A DNA stretch of 64,000 bases from Cacconaster sp964598495 (GCA_964598495.1 CAZRBY010000001.1:62001-126000), one strand, 5' to 3'. Shown: positions 8,467 to 16,759, numbered from the stretch's first letter. A program made the numbers and translations. The notes: generated from the letters alone by a model not told the origin.

Positions 8467-8931
8467 TCAGTTTTGAACAATTATTTTACCCTCCAAAGAT
8501 GGAGTATAATTGATAATTAACTTCGAAAACACAAAAGTGCCTCTGCTGAAAATCAATATATACTCTTTATTGGATTTTAGGGGGCCTAACGTATATTCCA
8601 AATCATAATCACAAATACAATCGCATATTGGATCTGTTTCGCTCTCGACAACGGTAATGATGTTGCCCTCCATGGAAACATCCGCCTTAATGGTGCCGGG
8701 ACAGCAGTTGAATAGGGCATTGACATGCTTGATATCAAGATATCCGTCTGCTACCGCTTTATATTCGATAGACTCTTCACCGTGAAATGATGCTCTGAGA
8801 CTTTTAGTCTCTTTGCATCCTAAATAGGAAAAGTCTTTAATCCGAAGACTTTCATTCGATGTCTCTTTCTTGCAGCCCGCTCCAAAGAGCAGGATGGCAA
8901 TCAGCGCAAATAAAAATAATTTCGTTTTCAT
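8467..8931 (-). CDS. Small Cys-rich lipoprotein, first gene of the lipoprotein run
   Basis: The protein has 154 residues with signal peptide MKTKLFLFALIAILLFGAGC. The mature part (SLRIKDFSYLGCKETKS ... HVNALFNCCPGTIKADVSMEG ... CDCICDYDLEYTLGPLKSNKEYILIFS) aligns along its whole length with the gene at 7529-8008, so the two are tandem paralogues separated by an unrelated lipoprotein. It is the first gene of a five-gene run with 2-19 nt spacings. The 5' flank (8932-9154, 223 nt) is AT-rich and holds no other gene. I see only a weak TATATTTA promoter-like box there. Confidence 0.75.
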   Translation of the reverse strand: MKTKLFLFALIAILLFGAGCKKETSNESLRIKDFSYLGCKETKSLRASFHGEESIEYKAVADGYLDIKHVNALFNCCPGTIKADVSMEGNIITVVESETDPICDCICDYDLEYTLGPLKSNKEYILIFSRGTFVFSKLIINYTPSLEGKIIVQN

Positions 8932-9154
8932 AGTTTATAGTATAATGAGATTTTTAAATATAATAACTTCTGTCTAATTATATATACGCATTGACTCACG
9001 AAACACTTCCATCACTGATTAAAAATTGTGCGAAAAGACATCTTATATTGTATAGATGCAAAAAATAGCCCAAACGTTGCATACAATGAGATTAATCTTC
9101 TCAAGCCTAATGGTTTGCAAAACTTGAAAGTTCCTTACAAAGATAAGTTTTTAA

Positions 9155-9184
9155 AACGAAAAAAGAGCGATTGCTCGCTCCTTT
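9155..9184 (-). terminator. Intrinsic terminator after tRNA-Pro
   Basis: On the minus strand GAGCGA-GCAA-TCGCTC (9165-9180) is followed by a T-run, 7 nt past the tRNA 3' end. Confidence 0.8.
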
Positions 9185-9186
9185 TG

Positions 9187-9259
<73 letters not shown>

Positions 9260-9282
9260 AAATCATCCCTTAATGGGGAAGG

Positions 9283-9314
9283 CAAAGGTAGCCATTTTTT
9301 TGTACTTGCCGAAA
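9283..9314 (-). promoter_or_regulatory. Promoter of tRNA-Pro
   Basis: On the minus strand TTTC (9311-9314) - 20 nt - TACCTTTG (9283-9290) matches the Bacteroidetes sigma consensus TTTG/TAnnTTTG with one mismatch, 24 nt before the tRNA 5' end. Confidence 0.7.
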
Positions 9315-9317
9315 TAT

Positions 9318-9348
9318 TTTGCAGAAAGATCAAAATTGCATACCTTTG
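9318..9348 (+). promoter_or_regulatory. Promoter of tRNA-Ser
   Basis: TTTG (9318-9321) - 19 nt - TACCTTTG (9341-9348) is an exact match to the Bacteroidetes -33/-7 consensus, 10 nt upstream of the tRNA 5' end. It is the clearest promoter in the window. Confidence 0.85.
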
Positions 9349-9358
9349 CCCTCCCAAC

Positions 9359-9445
9359 GGTGAGGTGGGTGAGTGGCTGAAACCATCAGTTTGCTAAACT
9401 GACGTACGGGCAACCGTATCGGGGGTTCGAATCCCCCCCTCACCG
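9359..9445 (+). tRNA. tRNA-Ser (anticodon GCT)
   Basis: This is an 87-nt class II tRNA. The acceptor is GGTGAGG/CCTCACC with discriminator G. The D-arm is GGT...ACC, the anticodon stem TCAGT/ACTGA holds loop TTGCTAA (anticodon GCT, serine AGC/AGT), a long variable arm (CGTACGGGCAACCGTATC) follows, and the T-arm is GGGGG-TTCGAAT-CCCCC. CCA is not encoded. Confidence 0.96.
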
Positions 9446-9460
9446 CAAACCAACAAAACA

Positions 9461-9492
9461 GCGCCTGGAGTATATCCTGGCGCAGTTTTTTT
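9461..9492 (+). terminator. Intrinsic terminator after tRNA-Ser
   Basis: GCGCC-T-GGA-GTATA-TCC-T-GGCGC hairpin (9461-9483) followed by AGTTTTTTT, 15 nt past the tRNA. Nothing else is seen between here and the glyS stop at 9589. Confidence 0.8.
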
Positions 9493-9588
9493 ATTAAAAT
9501 CTGTCGGAAATTCCGACAGGTTGAACTGTCATATTATTCTTGTTTCCTATAACAAACAGTTATTAAGTATTTCTTAACAACTGATTTT

Positions 9589-11127
9589 CTAGAGCTTTTC
9601 GAGTAAGCTTCGAAGACTCACTTTTTCCTCCATTATGCTGCGCAGTGAAGCGATGGGAACTCTCTCCTGTTCCATTGTATCACGATAGCGGATGGTGACG
9701 CGATTATCTTCCAGTGTATCGTGGTCGATTGTGATGCAGAAAGGGGTACCGATGGCATCTTGGCGGCGATAACGCTTACCGATGCTATCTTTTTCATCGT
9801 ATTGGCAATTGAAATCATACTTGAGGTCCTGCATGATTTCGCGCGCCTTCTCGGGGAGAGAGTCTTTTCTCACAAGAGGCAATACGGCCAATTTGACGGG
9901 GGCGATTGCGGGCGGAATGCGCAACACTACCCTCATTTCTCCATTCTCAAGTTCCTCTTCGCAGTATGCTGCGGAAAGTATGGCAAGGAAGGTCCTGTCA
10001 AGTCCGATAGAGGTCTCGACCACATAAGGCACATAGCTTTCGCCGGTCTCGGGATCGAAGTATTGCATTTTGCGTCCGGTGAATTTTTGATGCTGCGCAA
10101 GGTCGAAGTCTGTGCGGGAGTGAATGCCCTCAAGTTCTTTGAAACCGAAGGGGAACTCAAACTCGATATCGGTGGCTGCGTTGGCATAGTGTGCAAGTTT
10201 TTCGTGATCGTGGTAGCGATATTTTTCATCACCAAGTCCGAGGGCCCTGTGCCATGCAAGACGAGCCTCTTTCCATTTTACGAACCACTCCAGTTCGCTG
10301 CCCGGGCGTACGAAGAACTGCATCTCCATCTGTTCAAACTCCCTCATACGGAAGATAAACTGTCTTGCTACAATCTCGTTTCTGAAGGCTTTTCCGATCT
10401 GTGCTATCCCGAAAGGGACCTTCATTCTGCCGGTCTTCTGCACGTTGAGGAAATTCACAAAGATACCCTGCGCAGTCTCAGGGCGAAGGTAAATAGTGCC
10501 GGCCTCCTCGGAGATGGTACCCAGCTGAGTGCTGAACATTAGATTGAATTGACGTACATCCGTCCAATTTTTAGTACCGGAAATAGGGCATACAATCTCA
10601 CAATCTATAATAATCTGTTTGAGTTCGGTAAGGTCGTTATCATTTAGTGCCTTAACCATCCGGACGTGCACTTCGTCCCATTTCACCTTATTGCGGAGAA
10701 CGTTGGGATTGGTGGCTCTGAACTGCTCTTCGTCAAAGGCTTCGCCAAATTTGCGGCGACCCTTTTCGACCTCCTTATTCATTTTTTCCTCGAGCTTGGC
10801 CAAATAATCTTCAATCAGAACATCTGCACGATAGCGTTTTTTTGAATCCCTGTTGTCAATCAGAGGATCGTTGAATGCGCTCACGTGACCTGATGCCTCC
10901 CAAATTTTGGGATGCATGAAGATTGCCGAGTCGATACCTACGATATTTTCGTTGAGGTGGACCATTGCTTCCCACCAATATTTTTTGATGTTATTTTTCA
11001 GTTCAACTCCCATCTGTCCGTAATCATATACGGCACCCAGACCATCATAAATCTCGCTTGATGGGAAAATGAATCCATACTCTTTGGCATGAGCTGTCAG
11101 ATTCTTGAAAAGTTCTTCTTGTGTCAT
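9589..11127 (-). CDS. glyS: Glycyl-tRNA synthetase, single-chain alpha2 type
   Basis: This 512-residue class II aminoacyl-tRNA synthetase charges tRNA-Gly. It is the homodimeric form shared by Bacteroidetes, Gram-positives, archaea and eukaryotes, not the alpha2beta2 E. coli form. Visible landmarks are the N-terminal FIFPSSEIYDGLGAVYDYG, motif 2 (FGIAQIGKAFRNEI ... FRMREFEQMEMQFF, about residues 245-275), motif 3 (VETSIGLDRTFLAIL) and the C-terminal anticodon-binding domain from about residue 405 (LAVLPLVRKDSLPEKAREI). It lies 10 nt downstream of folK and is the last gene of the suf-folK run. The start at 11127 (MTQEELFKNL) matches family length. Confidence 0.97.
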   Translation of the reverse strand: MTQEELFKNLTAHAKEYGFIFPSSEIYDGLGAVYDYGQMGVELKNNIKKYWWEAMVHLNENIVGIDSAIFMHPKIWEASGHVSAFNDPLIDNRDSKKRYRADVLIEDYLAKLEEKMNKEVEKGRRKFGEAFDEEQFRATNPNVLRNKVKWDEVHVRMVKALNDNDLTELKQIIIDCEIVCPISGTKNWTDVRQFNLMFSTQLGTISEEAGTIYLRPETAQGIFVNFLNVQKTGRMKVPFGIAQIGKAFRNEIVARQFIFRMREFEQMEMQFFVRPGSELEWFVKWKEARLAWHRALGLGDEKYRYHDHEKLAHYANAATDIEFEFPFGFKELEGIHSRTDFDLAQHQKFTGRKMQYFDPETGESYVPYVVETSIGLDRTFLAILSAAYCEEELENGEMRVVLRIPPAIAPVKLAVLPLVRKDSLPEKAREIMQDLKYDFNCQYDEKDSIGKRYRRQDAIGTPFCITIDHDTLEDNRVTIRYRDTMEQERVPIASLRSIMEEKVSLRSLLEKL

Positions 11128-11137
11128 ATAATCGTTT

Positions 11138-11683
11138 CTAATTGTTTACAATCGTTTGAAAATATTTAAAAATAGGTTCCGGTAGCAATGCCGCAATCTC
11201 CCTCACAAAAGGTCTGCTCCAAATCTGAGGATGGGGCAATGTCAAACTTTTCGTATTGCACCGCACATCATCGAAGGCAAGAATATCTATATCTATAATC
11301 CTATCCTTATAAATCCTTCGTCCCACCTCGTCATACTCTGCCTGATGTGCTTCGCGCCCCATTTCAATCTCAATATTCTTGCAGACATTCAGCAATTTCC
11401 GCGGAGCGATATCCAATCTCTCAAAAACCACAATCTGGTTGAGGAAAAATGGGCCCTCAAATCCCACTGCCTCGGTCTTAACTTCGGGCGAAAAGTAGAC
11501 CTGCAGCGACTCCTTAGCCTCAAATCCTACTGCTTCACTCCTCACTTCCGGCGAGAAATGGACTTGCGGCAACTTACAGTTCCCAAAGCTTTCAAATCCA
11601 AGTCTCTCACGTAATTTTTTTCGCGCAGCGGCAAGATTTGCGGCCCTATCGCCCAAATTGCTCCCCAGAAGCAGGAAAATCAC
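11138..11683 (-). CDS. folK: HPPK (6-hydroxymethyl-7,8-dihydropterin pyrophosphokinase) with an internal tandem duplication
   Basis: FolK transfers pyrophosphate from ATP to hydroxymethyl-dihydropterin in folate synthesis. Family motifs are present: LLLGSNLGDRAANL at the N-terminus, FFLNQ (about 79-83), IEIEMGRE, the ATP/Mg segment RIIDIDILAFDD and LPHPQIWSRPFV. The protein is 181 residues instead of about 155-160 because residues 40-60 (QVHFSPEVRSEAVGFEAKESL) and 61-81 (QVYFSPEVKTEAVGFEGPF..) are a head-to-tail repeat. This segment normally occurs once, as the beta-strand and loop before FLNQ that contact the pterin. It overlaps the stop of the SufT-like gene by 4 nt (ATGA). All catalytic landmarks remain, so it is probably active, but the extra strand/loop sits by the substrate site. 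Confidence 0.93.
   Translation of the reverse strand: MIFLLLGSNLGDRAANLAAARKKLRERLGFESFGNCKLPQVHFSPEVRSEAVGFEAKESLQVYFSPEVKTEAVGFEGPFFLNQIVVFERLDIAPRKLLNVCKNIEIEMGREAHQAEYDEVGRRIYKDRIIDIDILAFDDVRCNTKSLTLPHPQIWSRPFVREIAALLPEPIFKYFQTIVNN
11441..11566 (-). repeat. 63-nt in-frame tandem duplication within folK
   Basis: The two 63-nt units encode QVHFSPEVRSEAVGFE... and QVYFSPEVKTEAVGFE.... They keep frame and period exactly (21 codons) but differ at many silent sites, so the duplication is not a recent sequencing or assembly stutter. Confidence 0.85.
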
Positions 11684-11997
11684 AACATCCCCAGCTCAAG
11701 CAGAGCCGCCTCGCTCATCATTTTCATGTTCCATTCGGGCTCAAAAACTATCTTTACATCCACATCTGCCACCTTGGGTACATCTTCAACGGCCCTTTTG
11801 ACATCCTCCACAAGCTGATCCGCCGCGGGACAATTGGGTGCAGTAAGGGTCATTGTCACGGTAACATTGTTGGCTTTGTCCACATCAAGCCCGTAAATCA
11901 GACCAAGTTCGTAGATATTGACCGGAACTTCGGGGTCGAATACCTGCTGTAAAGCGAGGATAATGTCCTTTTCCATATCGCTTTTAGGTTCTATCAT
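11680..11997 (-). CDS. MIP18/DUF59 (SufT-like) iron-sulfur assembly protein
   Basis: The product is a 105-residue single-domain protein: MIEPKSDMEKDIILALQQVFDPEVPVNIYELGLIYGLDV ... MTLTAPNCPAADQLVEDVKRAV ... FEPEWNMKMMSEAALLELGML. The DPE(I/V)PVNIYELGLIY and TxPxCP motifs are the hallmarks of the MIP18/SufT family, which helps load Fe-S clusters onto client proteins. The conserved Cys in APNCP is present. Its ATG overlaps the sufE TGA (ATGA, 11994-11997) and its stop overlaps the folK ATG, so it is translationally coupled on both sides. An apparent fusion with SufE is an artefact of the N-run; in the SufE frame the stop is present. Confidence 0.9.
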   Translation of the reverse strand: MIEPKSDMEKDIILALQQVFDPEVPVNIYELGLIYGLDVDKANNVTVTMTLTAPNCPAADQLVEDVKRAVEDVPKVADVDVKIVFEPEWNMKMMSEAALLELGML

Positions 11998-12453
11998 TGT
12001 TGTGCCTCCTTCTCTTTGTATGCCAAAGCATAANNNNNNNNNNGCTTTTATCTGTTTTATCATTGACAAAAGGCCGTTGGCTCGTGTAGGTGAGAGGTTT
12101 TCCTTAAGTCCGATTTGTTCGATGAATGAAAAATCAGAGGCTATGATATCGTCATATCTCTGTCCGTTATACACCTTTATCAAAAGCGATATTATGCCTT
12201 TTGTGATAACAGCGTCACTGTCTGCACCAAACCACAGACGTCCTCCGCTACTACGGCAAACGAGCCAGACACGCGACTGACAGCCCCTGATGAGGTTGTC
12301 ATCGGTTTTATCGCTCTCGTTGATGCTTTCCAGTTCTTTACCGAGCTCAATCAGGTACTCATATTTGTCGAGCCATTCATCAAAAATCGTGAATTCGGAA
12401 ACAATCTCCTCCTCAATTTCGCCAATGCTCCTAATATTTTCTATTTCAATCAT
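11994..12453 (-). CDS. sufE: SufE, cysteine desulfurase sulfur acceptor (interrupted by a 10-N gap)
   Basis: SufE takes persulfide sulfur from SufS and passes it to the Suf scaffold. The N-terminal part is typical (EEEIVSEFTIFDEWLDKYEYLIELGKELE, then LIRGCQSRVWLV with the acceptor Cys in GCQSRVW, then IGLKENLSPTRANGLLSMIKQIK). Ten Ns (12034-12043) follow. After the gap a different frame gives YALAYKEKEAQQ and TGA, the expected SufE C-terminus, so the gap length is wrong (about 3 missing bases would restore the frame) and the protein is about 142 residues. It lies 13 nt downstream of sufS. Confidence 0.92.
12034..12043. other. Scaffold gap (10 N) in sufE
   Basis: A run of exactly ten N. Flanking SufE sequence is continuous in homology but shifts frame across the run, so the N count does not reflect the true length. 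Confidence 0.95.
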
Positions 12454-12466
12454 TTTAACATCTCTG

Positions 12467-13702
12467 TTATAATAACATATTTATTACAAGCTTCAACTTG
12501 CTTATAAACGTTTCACACTCGGAAAGAGTGTTGTATGGGGCAAAAGATACCCTCAGCAATCCGCGGTCTGAAAAGCGGTTCACAAGCGGTTCTGCGCACA
12601 TTAGTCCGGAGCGTACAGCAATGCCCATCTTATCGAGCATCTGTGCAGCATCCGAAGGATGAATACCATCTATGCCAATGGAGAAAATCGGTACCTTATG
12701 AGAAAGATCCTGCGGTAAACCGCATATCTTGAGCCCCTCTATTTGCTGCAGTTCATGCACCATAGTACTCACAATGCTCTTTTCGTGCTCCCGCACCCAC
12801 ACATCATCCCTCACTTCTGCGGCAAATTCCAGTGCGGGTTTTAGGCAGGCAGCAGCCACAAAATTTGGAGTACCGGCCTCAAATTTGAGCGGAAGCGGGG
12901 CATAAGTGGTGTGGCTGAAGCTAACTCTATCCACCATATCGCCTCCACCCATATAAGGAGGCATACTCTCGAGGAGCGATCGCCGTCCGTAGAGTGCACC
13001 AATACCGGCGGGTGCATATATCTTGTGTCCTGAGAAAACATAGAAATCGCAATCCAACTCTTTGACCGATACCTTGTCATGCACTACTCCCTGTGCACCG
13101 TCAATCACTACTAAAACCCCCTTAGAATGGGCTATACGCACGATTTCAGATACCGGATTGATAATTCCCAATACATTGGAAATGTGACTGACGGAGAGGA
13201 TGCGAATGCGATCATCCGCCTCCAGCAACTTACTCAGCCGTTCCATAGATATCTCACCGCTCTCCTCCACCGGCAACACCTCTACCGATGTTCCAAAGGT
13301 TTCGCAGGCAAGCTGCCAGGGAACAATATTGGAGTGGTGTTCTGCTTCGCATACCAGCACTTTGTCACCGGGGATCAGATGACTGCGAACAAGTGAAGAT
13401 GCAATAAGATTGAGGGCGGCAGTGGCGCCGGAAGTAAAAACTATCTCCTCCCTGCTCTCCGCCCCTATAAAATTGCGCACAGCTTCGCGACCCGCTTCGT
13501 AAAGATCAGTAGCATCCGCACTGAGTTTATGCAGGGCACGGTGGATATTTGCATTGGTACGCGAACTCATGCGCTCCTGCAATTCGAGTACCTTGCGGTG
13601 CTTCTGTGCAGTAGCGGCATTATCCAGATATATCAGCGGCTTACCCCAGACTTGCTGGTGTAGTGCCGGAAAATCTTCACGTATTTGTTCGATAATCTTC
13701 AT
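12467..13702 (-). CDS. sufS: SufS group II cysteine desulfurase
   Basis: This PLP enzyme converts cysteine to alanine and passes persulfide to SufE. From the ATG at 13702 (MKIIEQIREDFPALHQQVWG) it is 411 residues, the normal length; a longer frame to 13750 adds a non-conserved stretch and is rejected. Landmarks: PLIYLDNAATAQKH, TSGATAALNLIA, EHHSNIVPWQ, VVIDGAQGVVH, the PLP-lysine region FYVFSGHKIYAPAGIGALYG, and the catalytic-loop Cys in RSGLMCAEPLVNRF. It heads the sufS-sufE-sufT-folK-glyS run and is divergent from ruvA across 77 nt, where a minus-strand TACTTTTG -7-like box lies 8 nt before the ATG. sufBCD are not in the window. Confidence 0.95.
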   Translation of the reverse strand: MKIIEQIREDFPALHQQVWGKPLIYLDNAATAQKHRKVLELQERMSSRTNANIHRALHKLSADATDLYEAGREAVRNFIGAESREEIVFTSGATAALNLIASSLVRSHLIPGDKVLVCEAEHHSNIVPWQLACETFGTSVEVLPVEESGEISMERLSKLLEADDRIRILSVSHISNVLGIINPVSEIVRIAHSKGVLVVIDGAQGVVHDKVSVKELDCDFYVFSGHKIYAPAGIGALYGRRSLLESMPPYMGGGDMVDRVSFSHTTYAPLPLKFEAGTPNFVAAACLKPALEFAAEVRDDVWVREHEKSIVSTMVHELQQIEGLKICGLPQDLSHKVPIFSIGIDGIHPSDAAQMLDKMGIAVRSGLMCAEPLVNRFSDRGLLRVSFAPYNTLSECETFISKLKLVINMLL

Positions 13703-13779
13703 AACTTGCAAAAGTACTAAACAAACTTTGGTTTTTGGCCTAAAAAGCATATTTTTACGAGAAAATTAACAAAAACAGA

Positions 13780-14376
13780 ATGTACGATTATATCAGGGGT
13801 GCTCTTACCGAGCTTAACCCCACGGATGTGACTCTCGAGGCCGGCGGCATAGGTTATCACATACTTATTTCACTCACTACCTACTCCAACCTACAAAAAG
13901 GCGGCAGAGAGGGTGTTAAACTCTATATTCACCAGCACTTACGCGAAGATGAAGAACTTCTGTTCGGCTTTTTTAACACGGATGAGCGCATTATGTTCCG
14001 CCATCTGATCTCCGTGAGCGGTATCGGTCCGGGAACTGCACGTATGATGCTCTCGAGCATGACGCCGGATGAGATTTTCAACGCTATTGTCACGCAAGAT
14101 GTCAACCGCATAAAGAGCGTTAAGGGTATCGGTTTAAAGACAGCGCAAAGGGTTATTCTTGAACTTCGGGACAAGATCAGCAAGGGCACTTCCAGTGCCG
14201 GATTTCCCTTTGAGGGCGGTGCAACAACTTCCGCAGTACGTCAAGAGGCAGCCACAGCGCTGGTGCTACTGGGTTTCACCAAACCAAATGTCGAAAAAGC
14301 ACTTGACAAGCTCCTCAAAGAGAATCCTTCGATTACTCTTGAGGAATTGATAAAACAAGCACTCAAACTACTCTGA
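13780..14376 (+). CDS. ruvA: Holliday junction branch-migration protein RuvA
   Basis: The protein has 198 residues. RuvA tetramers bind four-way junctions and load the RuvB motor, which is encoded separately at 28008. The N-terminal OB-fold domain (MYDYIRGALTELNPTDVTLEAGGIGYHI) is followed by two helix-hairpin-helix motifs (FRHLISVSGIGPGTARMML and IKSVKGIGLKTAQRVILEL), a flexible Ser/Gly linker (about 130-150) and the C-terminal RuvB-contacting domain (EAATALVLLGFTKPNVEKAL). Length and all domains are standard. In many bacteria ruvA and ruvB are adjacent; here they are 13 kb apart. Confidence 0.97.
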   Translation: MYDYIRGALTELNPTDVTLEAGGIGYHILISLTTYSNLQKGGREGVKLYIHQHLREDEELLFGFFNTDERIMFRHLISVSGIGPGTARMMLSSMTPDEIFNAIVTQDVNRIKSVKGIGLKTAQRVILELRDKISKGTSSAGFPFEGGATTSAVRQEAATALVLLGFTKPNVEKALDKLLKENPSITLEELIKQALKLL

Positions 14377-14388
14377 TTTTCAGATTTT

Positions 14389-14420
14389 TTTGTTAGTTTC
14401 AAATATTAATGCTATATTTG
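14389..14420 (+). promoter_or_regulatory. Promoter of gcvH
   Basis: TTTG (14389-14392) - 20 nt - TATATTTG (14413-14420) fits the Bacteroidetes -33/-7 consensus, 47 nt before the gcvH ATG. Confidence 0.7.
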
Positions 14421-14467
14421 TACACTCATTTTTTGAATCAGTATTAATTTTTTAATCGGTTTTTGTA

Positions 14468-14842
14468 ATGAATATTCCTGCAGAACTCAAGTACACCAAA
14501 GATCATGAGTGGGTAAGGATCGAGGGTGACATCGCAGTAGTTGGTATCACTGATTTCGCTCAGAGCGAACTTGGTGATATAGTTTTCGTCGATATTCAAA
14601 CTGAGGGTGAATTTGTGGAGAAAGATGAAATATTCGGCGCTATTGAAGCTGTAAAGACGGTTGCTGACACCTTGATGCCTCTCACAGGAGAGATCATAGA
14701 GGTCAATCCTGAGCTTGAAGATGCTCCCGAGCTCGTCAACAGCGACCCTTATGGTGCAGGATGGATGATTAAGATCAAGTTTTCCGTCGCTTCGGAAATT
14801 GATACTCTTCTTTCTGCTAAGCAGTATGAAGAAATAATCTGA
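14468..14842 (+). CDS. gcvH: Glycine cleavage system H protein
   Basis: This 124-residue lipoyl carrier protein shuttles the aminomethyl group between the P, T and L proteins of glycine cleavage. The lipoylation site is Lys63 in EIFGAIEAVKTVADTLMP, with the typical start (PAELKYTKDHEWVRIEG) and end (GAGWMIKIK). No gcvT/gcvP is near, so the gene is a single cistron with its own promoter and terminator. Confidence 0.97.
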   Translation: MNIPAELKYTKDHEWVRIEGDIAVVGITDFAQSELGDIVFVDIQTEGEFVEKDEIFGAIEAVKTVADTLMPLTGEIIEVNPELEDAPELVNSDPYGAGWMIKIKFSVASEIDTLLSAKQYEEII

Positions 14843-14867
14843 TTTGTAAATCAAATGTGATGTGTTG

Positions 14868-14905
14868 AGGGAGGCCCGAGCGAGGGCCTCCCTTGTTATT
14901 TTTTT
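14868..14905 (+). terminator. Intrinsic terminator after gcvH
   Basis: Perfect 10-bp stem AGGGAGGCCC / GGGCCTCCCT with loop GAGCGA (14868-14893), followed by TGTTATTTTTTT. Confidence 0.93.
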
Positions 14906-14954
14906 ATTTCTTACAGTTTTTTTATTAATTTTGGAGTTCCAACTTTTTTAAACT

Positions 14955-16742
14955 ATGACAATAACCCGCACATTTGACCTGCTTTCCAATTTGAAAGCCT
15001 CCTTCCCTCCTAAAGATGATATACTGGCACGCAAAGTACAAGGCCGGTGGATTAAGTATAGTATCGATGATTATGTAGAACACTCGCACAACGTTGCGTA
15101 CGGCCTTCTGGCGCTTGGTTATAAAGCGGGCACCAAGGTAATAACAATCTGTGGCAATCGTCCCGAGTGGAATTTCGTGGATATGGGTTCCAACCTTGCC
15201 CATATGATACACGTACCGGTATACAGTACGCTTAGCAAAAAGGATTTCTCGTACATTTTCGACCATTCGGACGCTGAAATCATTATCGTTGGCAACAAAA
15301 ACCTCTACAATAAAATCGCTCCAAGCGTTGCGGAGATAAAGCGCGACATCAAGGTAATACTGATGGATGACTCTGAGGATATTTTCTGTATGTCGAAGCT
15401 TGAGGCACTCGGACGCGAGAATAAAGAACAATTTGCTCCTATTGTTGAGCGAAACAAAGAAGAAATATCTCCTGATGAATGCTGTAGCATAGTCTATACC
15501 TCAGGCACCACAGGTTTGCCGAAAGGCGTTATGCTCTCCCACCGTAACTTAACCTTCAACTCCCATGGTCATGCAGTGCGCCAGATATGGAATTACAATC
15601 ATAAAATGCTCAGCTTTCTCCCTCTCTGCCACGTGTATGAGCGCACAATGAACTATGAGTTTCAGGAACTGGCCATAAGTATTTATTACGCCGAATCTCT
15701 CAGTACTATAGCAGCAGACCTCCTAGATAGCCGGGCAGACGGATTTTGCTCTGTTCCCCGCGTACTGGAGATAATGTACGGCAAGCTTGAGGCGGCAGGC
15801 AAGAGGTTGAAAGGCATCAAGAAGCTTATATATAACCTTGCTTGGAAATTTGCAAACAATTTTGACTTCTACAACAAAAAGAAGCTCTACCTTGCCAAAC
15901 GCAATCTCTACGACAAACTTGTTTACAGCAAGTGGAGAGCAGCTCTCGGAGGTAAGGAAATGATTGTAGTTTCAGGCGGGTCTTCAATCCAGGCCAAGAT
16001 TGTGCGTACTTTCAACGCGGCAAACCTCCATATATATGAAGGATATGGTATGACGGAAACCTCCCCCGTAATAGCCGTAAATAGCCCTGCTGACGGCATA
16101 AATGTAATTGGCACGGTAGGAAAGGCACTCGGGGGTACGGAACTCTCATTTGCCGAAGACGGGGAGATTCTGACCAGAGGACCTCATGTGATGCTCGGAT
16201 ACTACAAGGATCCCGAAGCCACCGCCCAAATCATAGACAAGGATGGGTGGCTGCACACAGGAGATATTGGATATCTTGTTGATGGTCAATTCCTTAAGAT
16301 AACTGACCGCAAAAAAGAAATCTTCAAACTCTCAGTAGGAAAATATGTGGCTCCTCAAGTTATCGAAACCAAGCTTAAAGAGTCACCATACATTGAGAAC
16401 TGTATCGTCTTCGGCGAAAACCAAAAATTTGCCTCTGCAATCATAATCCCCTCATTACCAAAGCTTAACGAGTATGCTCAGAAGCGTAAAATCCAATATG
16501 GGACAGACCTGGAACTCATCGCCTCTGAAGATATTGTTAAACTTATCCACGCTGAAGTTGAGAAGGTAAATAAAACCCTGGCAGCCCATGAAGCCATTAA
16601 ACGTGAAAGAATTGTGCTTGACGATTGGACCGCAGATAATGATATGCTCTCTCAGACCCTCAAGCTTAAACGTCGCAACATACACAAGAAATACGCAAAC
16701 CTCATCAACGAAATATTCAAGACTGAAAAATCAGACGATTAG
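14955..16742 (+). CDS. Long-chain fatty-acid--CoA ligase (AMP-forming)
   Basis: This 595-residue ANL-superfamily enzyme activates fatty acids with ATP and CoA. Motifs are the phosphate-binding loop YTSGTTGLPKGVMLSH (about residues 178-193), the adenine-binding YEGYGMTETSPVIAVNS, HTGDIGYLVDGQFLKITDRKKE (hinge) and a Lys-rich C-terminal region ending LKLKRRNIHKKY. It resembles the FadD15-like acyl-CoA synthetases common in Bacteroidetes. A TAATTTTG box at 14926-14933 may serve as its -7 element. The downstream GNAT follows after 17 nt and is probably co-transcribed. Confidence 0.93.
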   Translation: MTITRTFDLLSNLKASFPPKDDILARKVQGRWIKYSIDDYVEHSHNVAYGLLALGYKAGTKVITICGNRPEWNFVDMGSNLAHMIHVPVYSTLSKKDFSYIFDHSDAEIIIVGNKNLYNKIAPSVAEIKRDIKVILMDDSEDIFCMSKLEALGRENKEQFAPIVERNKEEISPDECCSIVYTSGTTGLPKGVMLSHRNLTFNSHGHAVRQIWNYNHKMLSFLPLCHVYERTMNYEFQELAISIYYAESLSTIAADLLDSRADGFCSVPRVLEIMYGKLEAAGKRLKGIKKLIYNLAWKFANNFDFYNKKKLYLAKRNLYDKLVYSKWRAALGGKEMIVVSGGSSIQAKIVRTFNAANLHIYEGYGMTETSPVIAVNSPADGINVIGTVGKALGGTELSFAEDGEILTRGPHVMLGYYKDPEATAQIIDKDGWLHTGDIGYLVDGQFLKITDRKKEIFKLSVGKYVAPQVIETKLKESPYIENCIVFGENQKFASAIIIPSLPKLNEYAQKRKIQYGTDLELIASEDIVKLIHAEVEKVNKTLAAHEAIKRERIVLDDWTADNDMLSQTLKLKRRNIHKKYANLINEIFKTEKSDD

Positions 16743-16759
16743 AATAGCTTAACTTAGCC

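Noticed and set aside
9721..10542. A 273-residue open frame antisense to glyS
   Set aside because: It is a complementary-strand shadow of a conserved synthetase gene with no signal or domain.
11680..12453. Apparent SufE-SufT(DUF59) fusion protein
   Set aside because: The fused frame exists only because ten Ns stand in for an unknown length. In the correct SufE frame after the gap the sequence YALAYKEKEAQQ ends at a TGA overlapping the DUF59 ATG.
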